DNA of 64,000 nucleotides, taken from contig NZ_VJMG01000011.1 of assembly GCF_007004135.1 (NCBI RefSeq), positions 62,001 to 126,000 on the forward strand. The letters are read 5' to 3'. Each line of letters starts with the position of its first letter. The stretch's first letter is position 1. This document shows, piece by piece, positions 8,686 to 17,601 of the stretch. The DNA is from Affinirhizobium straminoryzae (GTDB lineage Bacteria > Pseudomonadota > Alphaproteobacteria > Rhizobiales > Rhizobiaceae). The position numbers were made by a program, and so were the translations under genes. Below the pieces are notes generated by a model, which did not search any database, was not told the origin of the DNA, and was given only the letters and a program-made list of their open reading frames with translations.

Positions 8686-9888
8686 TTACTTCACGAGGTC
8701 GCAGCCACTCTTGGCCGGATCGATATAGGCATCCTTGCCGGGAATGGTGGCGAGAACCTTGTAGTAATCCCAGGGCTCCTTGCTTTCGGCCGGCTTCTTG
8801 ACCTCAAGCAGATACATGTCGTGGATCATGCGGCCGTTCTTGCCAACGGTGCCGCCGCGACCGAACACGTCATCGACAGGCAGTTCATGCATGACCTTCG
8901 CCACAGCTTCTGTCTCGTCGGTGCCGGCCTTCTGCACGGCCTTCAGATATTGCAGCACTGCGGAATAGGTGCCGGCATGGATCATGTTCGGCATCTTGCC
9001 GGTGCGCTTCAGGAAGCGCTCGCCGAACTTGCGGCTTTCCTCATCGCGATTCCAGTAAAAACCTTCCGTCAGCGTGAGGCCCTGGGCGGCCTGCAGGCCA
9101 AGACCGTGCACTTCCGCGAGCGTGAAGAGAAGCGCTGCCAGACGCTGGCCGCCCTGGGTGATGCCGAATTCGGCGGCCTGCTTGATGGCGTTCTGCGTGT
9201 CGGCGCCGGCATTGGCGAGACCCACCACCTTGGCGCCGGAAGACTGGGCCTGCAGCAGGAAGGAGGAATAATCGGTGGAAGCCAGCGGATGGCGCACCGA
9301 GCCCAGCACCTTGCCGCCGTTTGATTTGACGAAATCGCTCGTCTGCTGCTCCAGCGAATAGCCGAAGGCATAGTCGGCGGTCAGGAAGAACCAGCTGTCG
9401 CCGCCCTGCTTCACAAGCGCGCCGCCTGTGCCGACGGCCAGCGCATGCGTATCATAGGCCCAGTGGAAACCGTAGGGGCTGCACTGCTTGCCGGTGAGTT
9501 CCGTCGTCGCCGCACCCGTGACAATGTCGATCTTCTTCTTTTCCTTGGCAATGGCCTGCACGGCAAGCGCCACCGACGAGGTCGTCAGTTCCATGATGGC
9601 ATCGACCTGGTTGGTGTCGAACCACTGGCGGGCGATGTTCGAGGCAATATCCGGCTTGTTCTGGTGGTCGGCATCAACGATCTCGACCGGCACGCCGAGA
9701 ACGCTGCCACCAAAATCCTCGACGGCCATCTTGGCGGCCTCGACGGACGACTTGCCGCCGAAATCGGCATAGACACCGGACTGGTCGTTCAGGATACCGA
9801 TCTTGACCTTGCCATCGGAAGGTGCGGCCACGGCTGCGGCCGCGCCGGCCACGAAGAACGCGGCGGACGCCAGAAGCATTTTGCGCAT
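8686..9888 (-). CDS. Periplasmic substrate-binding protein of Liv-type ABC importer
   Basis: A 400-aa type I periplasmic binding protein (LivK/Peripla_BP_6). A signal peptide starts MRKMLLASAAFFVAGAAAA, with cleavage expected near AVAAPSDGKV; no lipobox cysteine is seen. KVKIGILNDQSGVYADFGG is the usual family start. The ATG at 9888 has AGGAG about 8 nt upstream, so the longer frame to 9915 was rejected. It is the first gene of an operon that continues through livGFHM into three catabolic enzymes, so it sets the substrate for the whole set. The divergent LysR gene at 10063 is the likely regulator. Confidence 0.9.
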   Translation of the reverse strand: MRKMLLASAAFFVAGAAAAVAAPSDGKVKIGILNDQSGVYADFGGKSSVEAAKMAVEDFGGSVLGVPVEIVDADHQNKPDIASNIARQWFDTNQVDAIMELTTSSVALAVQAIAKEKKKIDIVTGAATTELTGKQCSPYGFHWAYDTHALAVGTGGALVKQGGDSWFFLTADYAFGYSLEQQTSDFVKSNGGKVLGSVRHPLASTDYSSFLLQAQSSGAKVVGLANAGADTQNAIKQAAEFGITQGGQRLAALLFTLAEVHGLGLQAAQGLTLTEGFYWNRDEESRKFGERFLKRTGKMPNMIHAGTYSAVLQYLKAVQKAGTDETEAVAKVMHELPVDDVFGRGGTVGKNGRMIHDMYLLEVKKPAESKEPWDYYKVLATIPGKDAYIDPAKSGCDLVK

Positions 9889-10062
9889 TATCGATCTCCT
9901 CCCAGAGATTCTCAAACAGGACAGAACTGTTCAGATTTGGCGAGGGGTTCTCCTCAAAACCGCGCCAATGCAGTCATCATCCGGTATCGGTTCGATTGAC
10001 GCAACCCGGCGTCGAGACTAATTGCAAACAGGTTCTGTTCATTTTTGGACAGATGGAGGCCG
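9889..10062. promoter_or_regulatory. Divergent control region with repeated ACAG-N-TGTTCA motifs
   Basis: This 174-nt gap lies between the Liv-type operon and its divergent LysR gene. Two related partial palindromes sit near its ends: ACAGAACTGTTCA at 9921-9933 (core GAACTGTTC) and ACAGGTTCTGTTCA at 10028-10041. One lies close to each start, as expected for a LysR protein controlling both its own gene and the operon. The motif identity is visible; the binding role is inferred. Confidence 0.4.
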
Positions 10063-10995
10063 ATGATGCGTACACCCTTCACCTGGGACGATCTTCAGTT
10101 CTTTCTTGCTGTCGCCCGCTCCGGACAATTGTCCACCGCCGCACGCCAGTTGCGCACGAGCCATGCCACCGTCTCTCGCCGGATCGACCGGCTTGAGTTT
10201 TCGCTGAAGGTGAAGCTGTTCGAGCGCAATCCGAGAGGATACGTGCTGACGCCGCTTGGCCACCGTTTCGTGGAGACGGCGGAGAAGGTGGAGCAGGAGG
10301 CGGAGCGGCTGCAGGAGGAAATTTCCGGCGGCTCCTCTCTGCAGCGCGGCGTGGTGCGCCTGTCGGCGCCGGAAGGCTTTTCGAATTTTTTTCTGGCGCA
10401 GAAGCTGCCGGACCTGACGACGCGCTACCCCAACATCTCGCTGGAGCTTGTGACCATCCAGCAGATCATGGCGCTGTCACGCAAGGAGGCGGATCTGGCC
10501 GTGGTGCTCGATCCGCCAAAGGCGGGCCCCTATTATTTCGAACAACTGACCGAGTACCAGCTCGGGATCTTTGGCAGCGAGGCCTATCTGGCCCAGCACG
10601 GGCCACCCGCTTCGGCCGAGGATCTGCTGTCGCATGCCTTCATCGGCTATATCCAGGACATGATCTTCGCGCCCGGCCTCGACTATCTCGGCGACATTCA
10701 TCCGCGCATCCGCCCGGGGTTCCAGAGTTCCAGCATCTTTTCGCAGTTGACCGCCACCCGCAACGGGCTGGGCCTTTGCGTGCTGCCGATGTTCATCACC
10801 CGGCAGTATCCCGAGCTTCGGCCGGTGTTGCCGGATGTCTTGCTGCGGCGACATTACTGGATTGCCTGCCACCACGATCTTCTGCAGGTGGCCCGCGTGC
10901 GCTCGGTGATGGAGTTTTTGCGCAGCAGCATTGTCAGCAATGCCGAAGCCTTCCTGCCGCCCGCCAATCGCCAGGACGTCGCCGGCAAGGCTTAA
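10063..10995 (+). CDS. LysR-family transcriptional regulator
   Basis: A 310-aa LysR protein. The N-terminal winged helix-turn-helix runs through TAARQLRTSHATVSRRIDRLE, followed by the effector domain. WDDLQFFLAVARSGQLS at the N-terminus is typical of the sub-group that acts on neighbouring catabolic genes. The start is the first of two tandem ATGs behind TGGAGG (10054-10059); an upstream TTG is less likely. It is divergent from the Liv-type importer operon and probably controls it. Its 3' end meets the convergent lacI-type gene with an 11-nt gap. Confidence 0.9.
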   Translation: MMRTPFTWDDLQFFLAVARSGQLSTAARQLRTSHATVSRRIDRLEFSLKVKLFERNPRGYVLTPLGHRFVETAEKVEQEAERLQEEISGGSSLQRGVVRLSAPEGFSNFFLAQKLPDLTTRYPNISLELVTIQQIMALSRKEADLAVVLDPPKAGPYYFEQLTEYQLGIFGSEAYLAQHGPPASAEDLLSHAFIGYIQDMIFAPGLDYLGDIHPRIRPGFQSSSIFSQLTATRNGLGLCVLPMFITRQYPELRPVLPDVLLRRHYWIACHHDLLQVARVRSVMEFLRSSIVSNAEAFLPPANRQDVAGKA

Positions 10996-11006
10996 CCTTG
11001 AACGTT

Positions 11007-12032
11007 TCAGAGACTTCCGCGCGCAATCACCCGAGGCTGGATCAGCACATGTTCCGCCTCGCGTCGTCCTTCGATGCGACTGAGCAGCAGGTCACTGGCG
11101 CCACGGCCAATCCCCGACGGATCCTGGTCTATGCTGGCAAGGTCCACCAGCGGCAGGGCGGCGACCGGTGAATTGTCGTAGCCGATCACGGCAAGATCGG
11201 TCGGCACGCGCAGGCCGGCCTCGCAAGCGGCAGCGAGGATCGGGACCGCATCGAGATCCGACCAGACGAACAGCGCGCGGGGTCTGCCCGGATGGGCGAG
11301 GAGGGACTTGATTGCTTCATCGCGCGGTTCCTCCGGGGGCGGCAGGCGCAGAATGCGTTGCCGGTCTGCGAGATCGAGGTCCCGCATCGCCTCCTGATAG
11401 CCGACCTCACGCTGCAGGCTCACGACCGATGACGGGGAGCCCGTCCGATCATATCCCACCATGGCAATGTCCCGGTACCCTCTGTCATGCAGACACCGGA
11501 CCGCCAGCATTGCGCCGATGCGGTCGTCGGAGTTGACGGTATCATAGCCGGTCGCTTCCGGTTCGTGGTGGCCGATCACGACAATCGGGATCTGTTCGGC
11601 AAAGCGCTCTACCATCCTGTCCGAAATGCGCGGCGCCACCAGGATCACGCCGTCCATGCGGTTGTCGATCATGGTTTCGATCATGCTGGCCTCGATCACG
11701 CTCGCGCCGCGGCCGACGCCGATCATGGTCTTGTAGCCGGATTGCGAGAGCGCCTCGTTCACCGCGTCGATGACGGGCGGCAGGAAAGGGTTGAACAGAT
11801 CGATGACGAGGATGCCCACCGTATAGGTTCGTCCCCGCATGGCGCGCGCTGCCACGGAGGGGCGGTAGCGCAGCTTCTCGATGGAGGTCTCCACCTTCAG
11901 CCGGAGGGCCTCCGATACACCATAGGCATTGCGCAGGACCTTGGAGACGGCGGCGACCGAAACGCCGGCATCGTGGGCGACATGGCGGATGGTGATGCGC
12001 TCCACAGGTTCCTTAATCTCTTGTTTTTTCAT
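11007..12032 (-). CDS. LacI-family transcriptional regulator
   Basis: A 341-aa regulator with the LacI headpiece TIRHVAHDAGVSVAAVSKVLRN and a periplasmic-binding-like sensor domain (YTVGILVIDLFNPFLPPVID, AVIGYDNSPVA). The ATG at 12032 was chosen over an in-frame TTG at 12065. It is divergent from the GH78 rhamnosidase and sugar ABC importer genes and probably represses them until a sugar ligand is bound. The intergenic region carries a candidate operator (12081-12095). Confidence 0.92.
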   Translation of the reverse strand: MKKQEIKEPVERITIRHVAHDAGVSVAAVSKVLRNAYGVSEALRLKVETSIEKLRYRPSVAARAMRGRTYTVGILVIDLFNPFLPPVIDAVNEALSQSGYKTMIGVGRGASVIEASMIETMIDNRMDGVILVAPRISDRMVERFAEQIPIVVIGHHEPEATGYDTVNSDDRIGAMLAVRCLHDRGYRDIAMVGYDRTGSPSSVVSLQREVGYQEAMRDLDLADRQRILRLPPPEEPRDEAIKSLLAHPGRPRALFVWSDLDAVPILAAACEAGLRVPTDLAVIGYDNSPVAALPLVDLASIDQDPSGIGRGASDLLLSRIEGRREAEHVLIQPRVIARGSL

Positions 12033-12080
12033 GGAAGTTTCCAAGCCTGCGTCTGAATGCGCCAACTATAGGCAAAAAAT

Positions 12081-12095
12081 GGTTGCGCGGCAAAC
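12081..12095. promoter_or_regulatory. Candidate LacI-type operator between regulator and rhamnosidase genes
   Basis: GGTTGC-GCG-GCAAAC is an odd-centred inverted repeat with 5 of 6 arm positions matching (perfect core TTGC-GCG-GCAA). It lies 49 nt from the LacI-type start and 84 nt from the rhamnosidase start. The arm resembles the GTTTGC/GCAAAC halves common in LacI-family operators. Its position suits repression of both genes. Confidence 0.42.
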
Positions 12096-12178
12096 GAAGA
12101 TGTAGAATGATACACATAGAACGGTTTACACAATGGTGCGCGACGACCTTGGGAGAGGTCTGGCGCAGGAGGATCTTC

Positions 12179-14497
12179 ATGGACAGACCCGTGGCATCCG
12201 GCATCCGGCCGGCACTTTCGCTTGCTCATTTTCAGGCCGCTGAGATGATCGCGCCGTCCTGTGATAAGGGGCAGGGAACGGCAGGAACATTCGTATCGCG
12301 GATCTTTGCGCTGCCATCGGTGCCGCAGTCTGCCAGCCTTCGCCTCTCTGCCCAGGGGCTCTATCGCGCCTTCATCAATGGCCGCCGGGTGGGCGATGAC
12401 CTGCTGACGCCGGGCTGGACCTGTTATGATGATCGCATGGCCTATCAGACCTACGAGGTCGCACCGCTGTTGCAGGCTGGTGATAATCGCATCGAGATCT
12501 GGCTGGCCGATGGCTGGTACCGCAGCCAGATCCTCTGGGCCATGAATCCGATCTTCAACTGCTGGGGCGACCGGATCGGCGCGATTGGCGAACTGGAAGC
12601 CGATGGCGTGATCTGCCTCTCGACGGATGCTGGCTGGAAGAGCGGCTTTTCGCCGGTGACCCGCAGCGGCATCTATTACGGTGAGGATTTTGATGCGCGC
12701 ATCGTGCCTGCTGACAGCGACGGCGTCGAAATTCTGGCTTTCGACAAGGCTCTGCTGGTGCCGCATGAGGTGGATGGCGTCAAGGAACTTGCACCGCTTG
12801 CGTCCGTCGAGGCCTGGACGGATCAGGAGGGACGCCTGCTTCATGATTTCGGTCAGAATGCCGGCGGCTATGTGCGCATTCGCGTGCGTGGCCCGGCCGG
12901 TGCGACGGCGCAGGTCGAGCATTCGGAAATTCTGGGGCCTGATCGCGACTTCGACAACCGCAATTATCGCAGCGCCCGGGCAGCGCTCCTCTACACGCTC
13001 AGCGGACAAGGTGAGGAAGTCTATGCGCCCTTTTTCAGCTTCATGGGGTTCCGTTATGCGCGCGTCACGCTGACGGGTGGTGCGGAGCTTCTCGGTATCG
13101 AGATGGTGCCGATCAGTTCGGTGCCGGTCGCGGCTGGCGGTTTCCGTTGTGGCGTCGATGCCGTCAACCGTCTGGTGGAGAACACCATCTGGTCGCAGCG
13201 TTCTAACTTCATCGAGGTTCCAACCGATTGCCCGCAGCGTGACGAGCGTCTGGGCTGGACGGGAGACGCGCAGGTCTTTGCCGGTACGGCCTGCTGGTTG
13301 GCCGACAGCGAGCGGTTTCTGGCAAAATACCTGCGCGACGTGATGCATGACCAGCGCGACAATGGCGCCGTCTCTCACTTCTCGCCCGACCCGACCCGGC
13401 TTCACCCGATCGACAAGCGCGGCGATTGGGCTGGCTCCACGGGCTGGGGAGATGCGATCGTCATCATCCCCTGGCAACTCTACCTGCATTATGGCAATCC
13501 AGCTGTTCTTGAGGAATGCTTCCCGGCCATGCAGGCCTGGCTGGATTATCTCTGGGGCATTTCCGACGGACCGATCATCCGCCCGCCGGCGGTCTGGGGC
13601 GAGCAAGGCTTCACCTTCGGAGACTGGCTGCAGCCGGTTGGCGACAACCGCAAGCCGCGACCGACCGTGGCCGACGACTGCGCGGCAACCCTTTATCATT
13701 TCATTTCGACCGATCTTGCCGCCCGCATTGCCCGTATTCTCGACCGCCCGCAGGACGCTGAAAGGCTTGCTGCCCGCGCGGCGGCCATCCGCGCGGCCTT
13801 CCGCCACGAATTCTTTGCGCCCTCCGGTCGCATTGCCCACAACGACCAGACCTCCTGGGCGCTTGCCTTCCTCTACGGTCTGGTGCCGGAAGAGTATGAA
13901 GAAGCGGGACGCGCCTATTTCCGTCGTGTCGTTGAAGAGACGGATGGCGTGATCGGCACAGGCTTCATTGGCACACCTGCCCTGCTTCCAGCAATCACCC
14001 GGCTCGGCATGCTGGATCTGGCGGAGAAGATCTTTCTCAACCGCAAGGTGCCGGGCTGGCTCTATCAGGTGGAGCGCGGGGCGACTTCGATCTGGGAGCG
14101 CTGGGATGCGATTGGCGAGGACGGCTCGGTCTATGATCCGGACATGAACAGCTACAACCATTATGCCTATGGCGCGGTCTGCCAGTGGCTGTTCGAAGAT
14201 GTGGCGGGGATTAAGCCGCGCGCCGACGCACCGGGTTTCGCCGAGATCGAGCTTGATCCGGCCATCCTGCCCGCGTTGTCGCCGGTCAGTGCCTGGCATG
14301 ATGTTCGCCAGGGACGCATCACCGCCGACTGGACGCTGGAGGGCGATCTGGTGCGTTACCGGGTCAATCTGCCGGAGGGTGTCAGCGGCCGCTTTGCGGC
14401 GCAGTCACGTCGGGATGTCTCAATCGATGGTGCTGCAGCCACGGATGGCCTGGCCATTCTGGGGGGTGGTGAGCACGTCATCACCTTCCGGGTGTGA
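12179..14497 (+). CDS. GH78 alpha-L-rhamnosidase
   Basis: A 772-aa glycoside hydrolase family 78 enzyme that removes terminal alpha-L-rhamnose from glycosides or pectic fragments. The N-terminal beta-domains include ALSLAHFQAAE, LSAQGLYRAFINGRRVG and TPGWTCYDDRMAYQ, typical of bacterial rhamnosidases. The catalytic (alpha/alpha)6 barrel has DCPQRDERLGWTGDAQ with the acidic catalytic residues and, later, TSIWERWD with the second catalytic glutamate. The C-terminal beta-sandwich follows. The ATG at 12179 has AGGAGG 5 nt upstream; 32 further in-frame codons upstream were rejected. No signal peptide is seen, so it should act in the cytoplasm on imported oligosaccharide. The ABC importer genes follow. 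Confidence 0.93.
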   Translation: MDRPVASGIRPALSLAHFQAAEMIAPSCDKGQGTAGTFVSRIFALPSVPQSASLRLSAQGLYRAFINGRRVGDDLLTPGWTCYDDRMAYQTYEVAPLLQAGDNRIEIWLADGWYRSQILWAMNPIFNCWGDRIGAIGELEADGVICLSTDAGWKSGFSPVTRSGIYYGEDFDARIVPADSDGVEILAFDKALLVPHEVDGVKELAPLASVEAWTDQEGRLLHDFGQNAGGYVRIRVRGPAGATAQVEHSEILGPDRDFDNRNYRSARAALLYTLSGQGEEVYAPFFSFMGFRYARVTLTGGAELLGIEMVPISSVPVAAGGFRCGVDAVNRLVENTIWSQRSNFIEVPTDCPQRDERLGWTGDAQVFAGTACWLADSERFLAKYLRDVMHDQRDNGAVSHFSPDPTRLHPIDKRGDWAGSTGWGDAIVIIPWQLYLHYGNPAVLEECFPAMQAWLDYLWGISDGPIIRPPAVWGEQGFTFGDWLQPVGDNRKPRPTVADDCAATLYHFISTDLAARIARILDRPQDAERLAARAAAIRAAFRHEFFAPSGRIAHNDQTSWALAFLYGLVPEEYEEAGRAYFRRVVEETDGVIGTGFIGTPALLPAITRLGMLDLAEKIFLNRKVPGWLYQVERGATSIWERWDAIGEDGSVYDPDMNSYNHYAYGAVCQWLFEDVAGIKPRADAPGFAEIELDPAILPALSPVSAWHDVRQGRITADWTLEGDLVRYRVNLPEGVSGRFAAQSRRDVSIDGAAATDGLAILGGGEHVITFRV

Positions 14498-14508
14498 TGT
14501 CGGTGGCG

Positions 14509-14532
14509 CTCCGGGCGGTTTGCCGCCCGGAG
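14509..14532 (+). other. Intergenic RNA hairpin between rhamnosidase and sugar-binding protein genes
   Basis: A perfect 10-bp stem (CTCCGGGCGG / CCGCCCGGAG) with loop TTTG, flanked by GTGAT and ATCAC that can extend the pairing past a left-side bulge. No T-run follows, so it is not a standard terminator. It may stop exonucleases or set the expression ratio inside the operon. Confidence 0.6.
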
Positions 14533-14572
14533 ATCACAAGTTGATCTATGGTCTGAAGAGGAGGAAACGACC

Positions 14573-15847
14573 ATGCGAATGACAATGCGCACGACCCTTG
14601 CATCGGTCCTGGTGGCCCTTATGGCATCCGCGGCCCATGCGGATGTGACGTTGAGCGTGCTGCTCGACACCAATTCGGAAACGACAGCGCTGTTTGAGGC
14701 ACTCAGCAAGTCCTACCAGCAAAAGCGGCCGGATGTATCGTTCGACGTGGAAAGCCGCCCCGGCGGTTCCGAAGGCGACAACCTGGTCAAGACGCGGCTG
14801 GCCACCGGTGAAATGGCAGACATCTTCCAGTACAATTCGGGTTCGCTGTTCCAGGCCTTGAAGCCGGAAAGAACGCTCGCCGATCTGTCCGGTCTCGGCA
14901 ACGCAGGCAATGTCACGGATATCTTCCGCAAGGTGGTAACAGCGCCGGATGGCACGCTGCGCGGTATTCCCTTCGGCCCCGCCATGGGCGGTGGCATCTT
15001 CTACAATCGCAAGATCTATGCGGATCTCGGTCTCCAGGTGCCGAAGACCTGGGCCGAGTTCATGGCCAACAACGCCAAGATCAAGGCTGCCGGCAAGGTG
15101 GCCATCGCGCAGACCTATGGCGACACCTGGACCTCCCAGCTCTTCGTGCTGGCCGATTTCTACAATGTCAGCACGGCCCTGCCCGATTTTGCGACGAAGT
15201 ACACCGCCAATCAGGTGAAATATGCCACCACACCGGTTGCGCTGAGGGGCTTCGAGCATATCGAGGAAGTGGCCAAAGCCGGTCTGTTCAATCCGGATTT
15301 CGGTGCCGCCCGCTTTGGCGACGGCATGCGCATGGTGGCGACCGGCCAGGCGGCGCATTTTCCCATGCTGACCTTCGGCATCGGCAATGTGAGCCAGAAC
15401 AATCCCGAAGCCCTGCCGGATCTCGGCTTTTTTGCCCAGCCGGGCGATGATGCGACGAAGAACGGCCTGACGATCTGGATGCCGTCTGCACTCTATGCCC
15501 CCGCCAAGAGCGAGAATGCCGCGGAAGCAAAGAAATTTCTGGACTGGGCTGCCTCCCGTGAAGCTTGCGAGCAGATGGCGGCGGCCGTTCCGTCAGGCCC
15601 TTACCTGATCAAGGACTGCAGCTTGCCGAAGAGTATTCCGCAGGCCGTCAGTGACATGCTCCCCTACTTCGAGACGGCGGGGCGGACAGCGCCGGCCCTT
15701 GAGTTCCTGTCACCCATCAAGGGGCCGGCCCTCGAGCAGATCACGGTGGAAGTGGGGTCCGGCATCCGTTCGGCCAGGGATGCCGCTGCGCTTTACGACC
15801 AGGATGTGCAGAAGCAGGCCAAGCAGCTGGGCCTTCCCAACTGGTAA
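14573..15847 (+). CDS. Sugar ABC transporter periplasmic binding protein (family 1)
   Basis: A 424-aa extracellular solute-binding protein. A signal peptide spans roughly residues 1-23 (MASAAHADV cleavage region), then a type II binding fold with LATGEMADIFQYNSGSLFQ, a family-1 hallmark. It precedes two MalFG-type permease genes and an MsmK-type ATPase gene and so defines substrate entry. Together with the intracellular rhamnosidase, a rhamnosylated oligosaccharide or glycoside is the likely ligand. The gene lies 75 nt downstream of the rhamnosidase gene, separated by a hairpin. Confidence 0.92.
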   Translation: MRMTMRTTLASVLVALMASAAHADVTLSVLLDTNSETTALFEALSKSYQQKRPDVSFDVESRPGGSEGDNLVKTRLATGEMADIFQYNSGSLFQALKPERTLADLSGLGNAGNVTDIFRKVVTAPDGTLRGIPFGPAMGGGIFYNRKIYADLGLQVPKTWAEFMANNAKIKAAGKVAIAQTYGDTWTSQLFVLADFYNVSTALPDFATKYTANQVKYATTPVALRGFEHIEEVAKAGLFNPDFGAARFGDGMRMVATGQAAHFPMLTFGIGNVSQNNPEALPDLGFFAQPGDDATKNGLTIWMPSALYAPAKSENAAEAKKFLDWAASREACEQMAAAVPSGPYLIKDCSLPKSIPQAVSDMLPYFETAGRTAPALEFLSPIKGPALEQITVEVGSGIRSARDAAALYDQDVQKQAKQLGLPNW

Positions 15848-15867
15848 GCAAAAATCCTCCCAGGAAG

Positions 15868-15892
15868 CTCGTCCGGCATTCGTCCGGGCGAG
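15868..15892 (+). other. Intergenic RNA hairpin after the binding-protein gene
   Basis: CTCGTCCGG pairs with CCGGGCGAG (9 bp with one U-G pair) around a 7-nt loop, 21 nt after the binding-protein stop and before the first permease gene. Such hairpins between binding-protein and permease genes often stabilise the upstream message so that the periplasmic protein is made in excess. Confidence 0.5.
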
Positions 15893-15912
15893 TACTGTTT
15901 CGGAGATGGACG

Positions 15913-16776
15913 ATGATCGTTCAAAAATCCCCCTATCCCTACTGGTTCGTGATGCCGGCCGCGGTGGTGTTCAGCGTGTTGTTCCTTGCCCCGACGCTCG
16001 CATCGCTCTGGTTCAGCCTGACGCGCTGGGACCTGTTTTCGGCGCAGTTCATCGGCCTTGAGAACTACCGGCAGTTCCTCAGGGAACCCTTTCTGATCCA
16101 GGGCCTGATCAACACGGTGATCTATGCCTTTGCGACCTCTGCCACGAAATCCGTGTTTGGCCTGCTGCTCGCGGTCCTGCTGACCTCCGGCATCTGGGCG
16201 CAGGGCTTTTTGCGCGCCGTGATCTTCTTTCCCGTGCTGGTCTCCACGATCGGTGTCGGCATCACCTTCTCCGTGCTGATGCACCCGACCAACGGCGTCA
16301 TCAACGTGGCGCTTTCCGCAATCGGCATCCCCGGTCCGGGCTGGCTGACCGATCCGGCCCTCGCGCTCTATTCAATCATCCTCGTTGACTTCTGGAAGGG
16401 GCTCGGGCTTGCAACGCTCATCTATATCGCGGGCCTGGCCTCCATCAGCCCGGATTATTACGAGGCCGCTCGCATTGATGGCGCAACCCGCACGCAGATG
16501 TTTTTCCGCGTCACCGTTCCGCTTGTGCGCCCGGCAACCGTAACGGTCGTGACGCTGTCGCTGATCGGCGGCCTCAGAAGCTTCGACCTCATCTGGGCCA
16601 TGACCCGTGGCGGCCCCGGCTTTTCCTCGGATGTGCTGGCAAGCGTCATCTACAAGCAGTATCAGGCAGGGTTTTACGGTCTATCGACGGCCGGCAACGT
16701 GATCCTGTTTCTTCTGATCGGCCTGATCATCCTGCCCATGACGGCCTGGTTCAATCGCAAGGAGGTGGATCTGTGA
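15913..16776 (+). CDS. Sugar ABC transporter permease, MalF-type
   Basis: A 287-aa CUT1 permease with about six hydrophobic segments and the cytoplasmic EAA loop YYEAARIDGATRTQMFFRV, which contacts the ATPase. SPYPYWFVMPAAVVFSVLFL at the N-terminus is typical of UgpA/MalF-like permeases. It overlaps the next permease gene by 4 nt (GTGA), so the two are translated together. Confidence 0.93.
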   Translation: MIVQKSPYPYWFVMPAAVVFSVLFLAPTLASLWFSLTRWDLFSAQFIGLENYRQFLREPFLIQGLINTVIYAFATSATKSVFGLLLAVLLTSGIWAQGFLRAVIFFPVLVSTIGVGITFSVLMHPTNGVINVALSAIGIPGPGWLTDPALALYSIILVDFWKGLGLATLIYIAGLASISPDYYEAARIDGATRTQMFFRVTVPLVRPATVTVVTLSLIGGLRSFDLIWAMTRGGPGFSSDVLASVIYKQYQAGFYGLSTAGNVILFLLIGLIILPMTAWFNRKEVDL

Positions 16777-17597
16777 CGCGGCGACAATTCTACACCGGCG
16801 TGATCTCGCTTGCGGTTGCAGGCGTGATCTTTATCCTGCCCTTCGTGTTTGTTCTTCTCACGGCCGTCAAGACGAAGCAGGACGCTGCGTTGCTGACCTT
16901 CAGCTGGCCGGTGGAATGGCACTTCCTGGACAACCTCACCGAAGTCCTCAGGACGCGCAACTACATGTTGTTGCTGGCCTATTTCAACTCCACCGTCATC
17001 ACCGTCTGTTCCGTGACGCTGCTCGTCCTTTTCGGCGCGATGGTGGGCTATGTCTTGCAGCGACGCCCTTCCGGCTGGAACAAGGTGATCTATGCCTTCG
17101 TGCTGGCCGGTCTGATGATCCCGCCAGCCGTGGTTCCGACCATCTGGATCCTGCAGTCCGTTGGGTTGTTCAAGACGCTGACCGGCATGGTGTTCATCCA
17201 GGTAGCCTACGGGCTCGCCTTCTCGGTTCTGCTGTTCCGAAGCTTCATTGCCACGATCCCGCGCGATCTTGACGAGGCGGCAATCATCGACGGCGCAAAG
17301 CCCTGGCAGATCTTTTTCAGGGTCATCCTGCCGCTGCTGAAACCGGTGACCGTCACCGTCATCGTCGTCCAGTCGATCAGCATCTTCAACGATTTCACCA
17401 ATCCGCTCTATTACCTGCCGGGGCGCGAAAACGTCACGGTGCAGCTGACCCTCTATAATTTCCAGGGTCAGTTCCAGACCCAGTTCAACCTGCTGTTCAT
17501 GAACATTCTTCTGGTCACCATTCCGCCGCTGATCGTCTTTGTCTTCTTCAACAGGCAGATCGTGGCCGGCATGACGGCCGGTGCCGTGAAAGGATAA
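16773..17597 (+). CDS. Sugar ABC transporter permease, MalG-type
   Basis: A 274-aa CUT1 permease starting at GTG within the GTGA overlap with the previous gene; GGAGG lies shortly upstream. Its EAA loop reads [19 protein letters not shown]. It forms the channel together with the MalF-type subunit in the inner membrane. The ATPase gene starts 5 nt after its stop. Confidence 0.93.
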   Translation: MTRRQFYTGVISLAVAGVIFILPFVFVLLTAVKTKQDAALLTFSWPVEWHFLDNLTEVLRTRNYMLLLAYFNSTVITVCSVTLLVLFGAMVGYVLQRRPSGWNKVIYAFVLAGLMIPPAVVPTIWILQSVGLFKTLTGMVFIQVAYGLAFSVLLFRSFIATIPRDLDEAAIIDGAKPWQIFFRVILPLLKPVTVTVIVVQSISIFNDFTNPLYYLPGRENVTVQLTLYNFQGQFQTQFNLLFMNILLVTIPPLIVFVFFNRQIVAGMTAGAVKG

Positions 17598-17601
17598 TAC
17601 C

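Noticed and set aside
12029-14299. 756-aa minus-strand open frame
   Set aside because: Antisense shadow of the GH78 rhamnosidase, which has complete catalytic motifs and a strong ribosome-binding site.
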